A DNA stretch of 23,563 bases, taken from assembly GCA_905210905.1 (NCBI GenBank), contig CAJLYQ010000026.1, positions 1 through 23,563 on the forward strand. Reading direction: 5' to 3'. The notes under the pieces are model-generated. The model saw only the letters and a list, made by a program, of their open reading frames with translations, searched no databases and was not told where the DNA came from. The translations under genes and the position numbers were made by a program. This DNA is from an uncultured Christensenella sp. GTDB taxonomy: Bacteria; Bacillota; Clostridia; Christensenellales; DTU072. Shown here in pieces: positions 23,070-23,563 of this stretch (position 1 is the first letter of the stretch; each line of letters opens with the position of its first letter).

Positions 23070-23506
23070 TAAAAGTTAATCTCGTCGCTATCGGTAAACT
23101 TAAAGAAACTTTCTTTACCGACGCGGTAAACGAATACGCAAAACGCATATCGAGATTTGCGTCCTTTAAGGTAATAGAACTTCCCGAAAGAAAAACCTTA
23201 TCGGAAGAAGCGGACGATATACTTAAAAAAGCAAGCGGATTACTGGTTGTTTTCGACGTAAAAGGCGAAGAAGTAACGAGCGAAGGACTTGCAAAACTTA
23301 TCGAAAACGCCGCAACGAACGGTAAAAGCGAACTTACGTTCGTAATCGGCAGCAGCGAAGGACTGGACGACAAAGTAAAAAATGCCGCAAACAAAAAAAT
23401 ATCTTTCGGCAGAGTAACGTATCCGCACCAACTTATGCGGGTAATTGTGGCGGAACAGATATATAGGGCGTTTACGATTATAAATAACGTGACGTATCAC
23501 AAGTGA
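23066..23506 (+). CDS. rlmH: 23S rRNA (pseudouridine1915-N3)-methyltransferase RlmH
   Basis: This 146-residue SPOUT-family enzyme acts as a dimer and methylates pseudouridine 1915 in helix 69 of 23S rRNA on assembled 70S ribosomes, using SAM. The hallmark C-terminal knot is complete: FVIGSSEGLDD (92-102), SFGRVTYPHQLMRVIVAEQIYRA (113-135, with HQLMR and EQIYRA) and the closing YHK (144-146), which lies in the active site. The N-terminus IKVNLVAIGKLKE is also typical. It is about 13 residues shorter than the usual 155-159, with the reduction in the middle. ATG at 23066 overlaps the preceding stop by four bases, with no separate strong ribosome binding site. A dispersed repeat starts 4 nt after the stop. 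Confidence 0.96.
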   Translation: MIKVNLVAIGKLKETFFTDAVNEYAKRISRFASFKVIELPERKTLSEEADDILKKASGLLVVFDVKGEEVTSEGLAKLIENAATNGKSELTFVIGSSEGLDDKVKNAANKKISFGRVTYPHQLMRVIVAEQIYRAFTIINNVTYHK

Positions 23507-23509
23507 GAG

Positions 23510-23563
23510 CCGACCACACGTTACACGGGCGTTTGACGCAGTCACTGCGTTTTGTGCGCACAA
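23510..23563 (+). repeat. Dispersed palindromic repeat, copy C (cut by window end)
   Basis: It is identical to 9191-9244 except for one base (CCGACCACACG here, CCGACCAAACG there). As with copy A, it begins just after a stop codon on the plus strand. The inner hairpin ACGCAG/CTGCGT is intact; the outer stem and any following modules lie beyond the window. Confidence 0.88.

Overview
The window looks like chromosome of an anaerobic Gram-positive bacterium of the Clostridia type, probably an uncultured gut lineage. The evidence is indirect: a PepV/Sapep-type dipeptidase, a WalJ...RlmH neighbourhood as in Bacillota, a tRNA-Arg(ACG) with encoded CCA, sigma-A-like promoters, a lipobox-anchored giant BspA-type leucine-rich-repeat protein, and palindrome-rich intergenic repeats of a kind I recall from gut Clostridia. 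No marker here fixes a genus.

Layout. (1) 1-3499, plus strand: the 3' end of an AT-rich adenine-specific DNA methyltransferase gene, followed 4 nt later by a GIY-YIG (T5orf172-like) plus superfamily 2 helicase restriction subunit. The restriction gene is split by a one-base frameshift in a T7 run at 1816-1822. (2) 3563-4759, minus: a membrane-anchored protein I do not recognise, facing the restriction gene across a bidirectional terminator. (3) 4816-5323: a non-coding block of nested repeats and inverted repeats, including displaced copies of the 3' end of the adjacent tRNA-Arg gene (5324-5400, minus). (4) 5505-6803, minus, M20 dipeptidase, divergent from gltX (6921-8354, plus) and a PlsC-like acyltransferase (8422-9183, plus). 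(5) 9184-10173: about 1 kb of non-coding DNA between convergent genes, full of dispersed palindromic repeats, a twin 14-bp hairpin and one clear terminator. (6) 10174-11235, minus: a membrane-anchored ComEC-like metallo-beta-lactamase-fold protein, divergent from (7) 11519-19726, plus: a 2735-residue lipoprotein of InlB-type repeats and about 75 BspA-type LRR units. (8) 19769-23506, plus: phosphoribosyltransferase, WalJ-like MBL protein, two CPBP intramembrane proteases and RlmH; the last four are joined by 4-nt overlaps or a 16-nt gap. The window ends inside another copy of the dispersed repeat.

How it fits together. The left end is a laterally acquired restriction-modification system whose nuclease half is probably off. 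The centre is housekeeping (translation, peptide use, lipid synthesis) separated by repeat-rich spacers. The right half is an envelope-facing block: a giant surface lipoprotein and an extracytoplasmic MBL protein fire from one divergent promoter region, followed by a WalJ-protease-protease-RlmH string in which CPBP proteases occupy the place where Bacillus carries an HtrA-type protease.

The observations most worth a second look are the dispersed repeat family with compensatory changes in its outer stem, the tRNA-end duplications, the supermodular architecture of the giant LRR protein, and the homopolymer frameshift in the restriction gene. I found no CRISPR array, no transposase or integrase, and no whole new defence system that I could defend from sequence alone.
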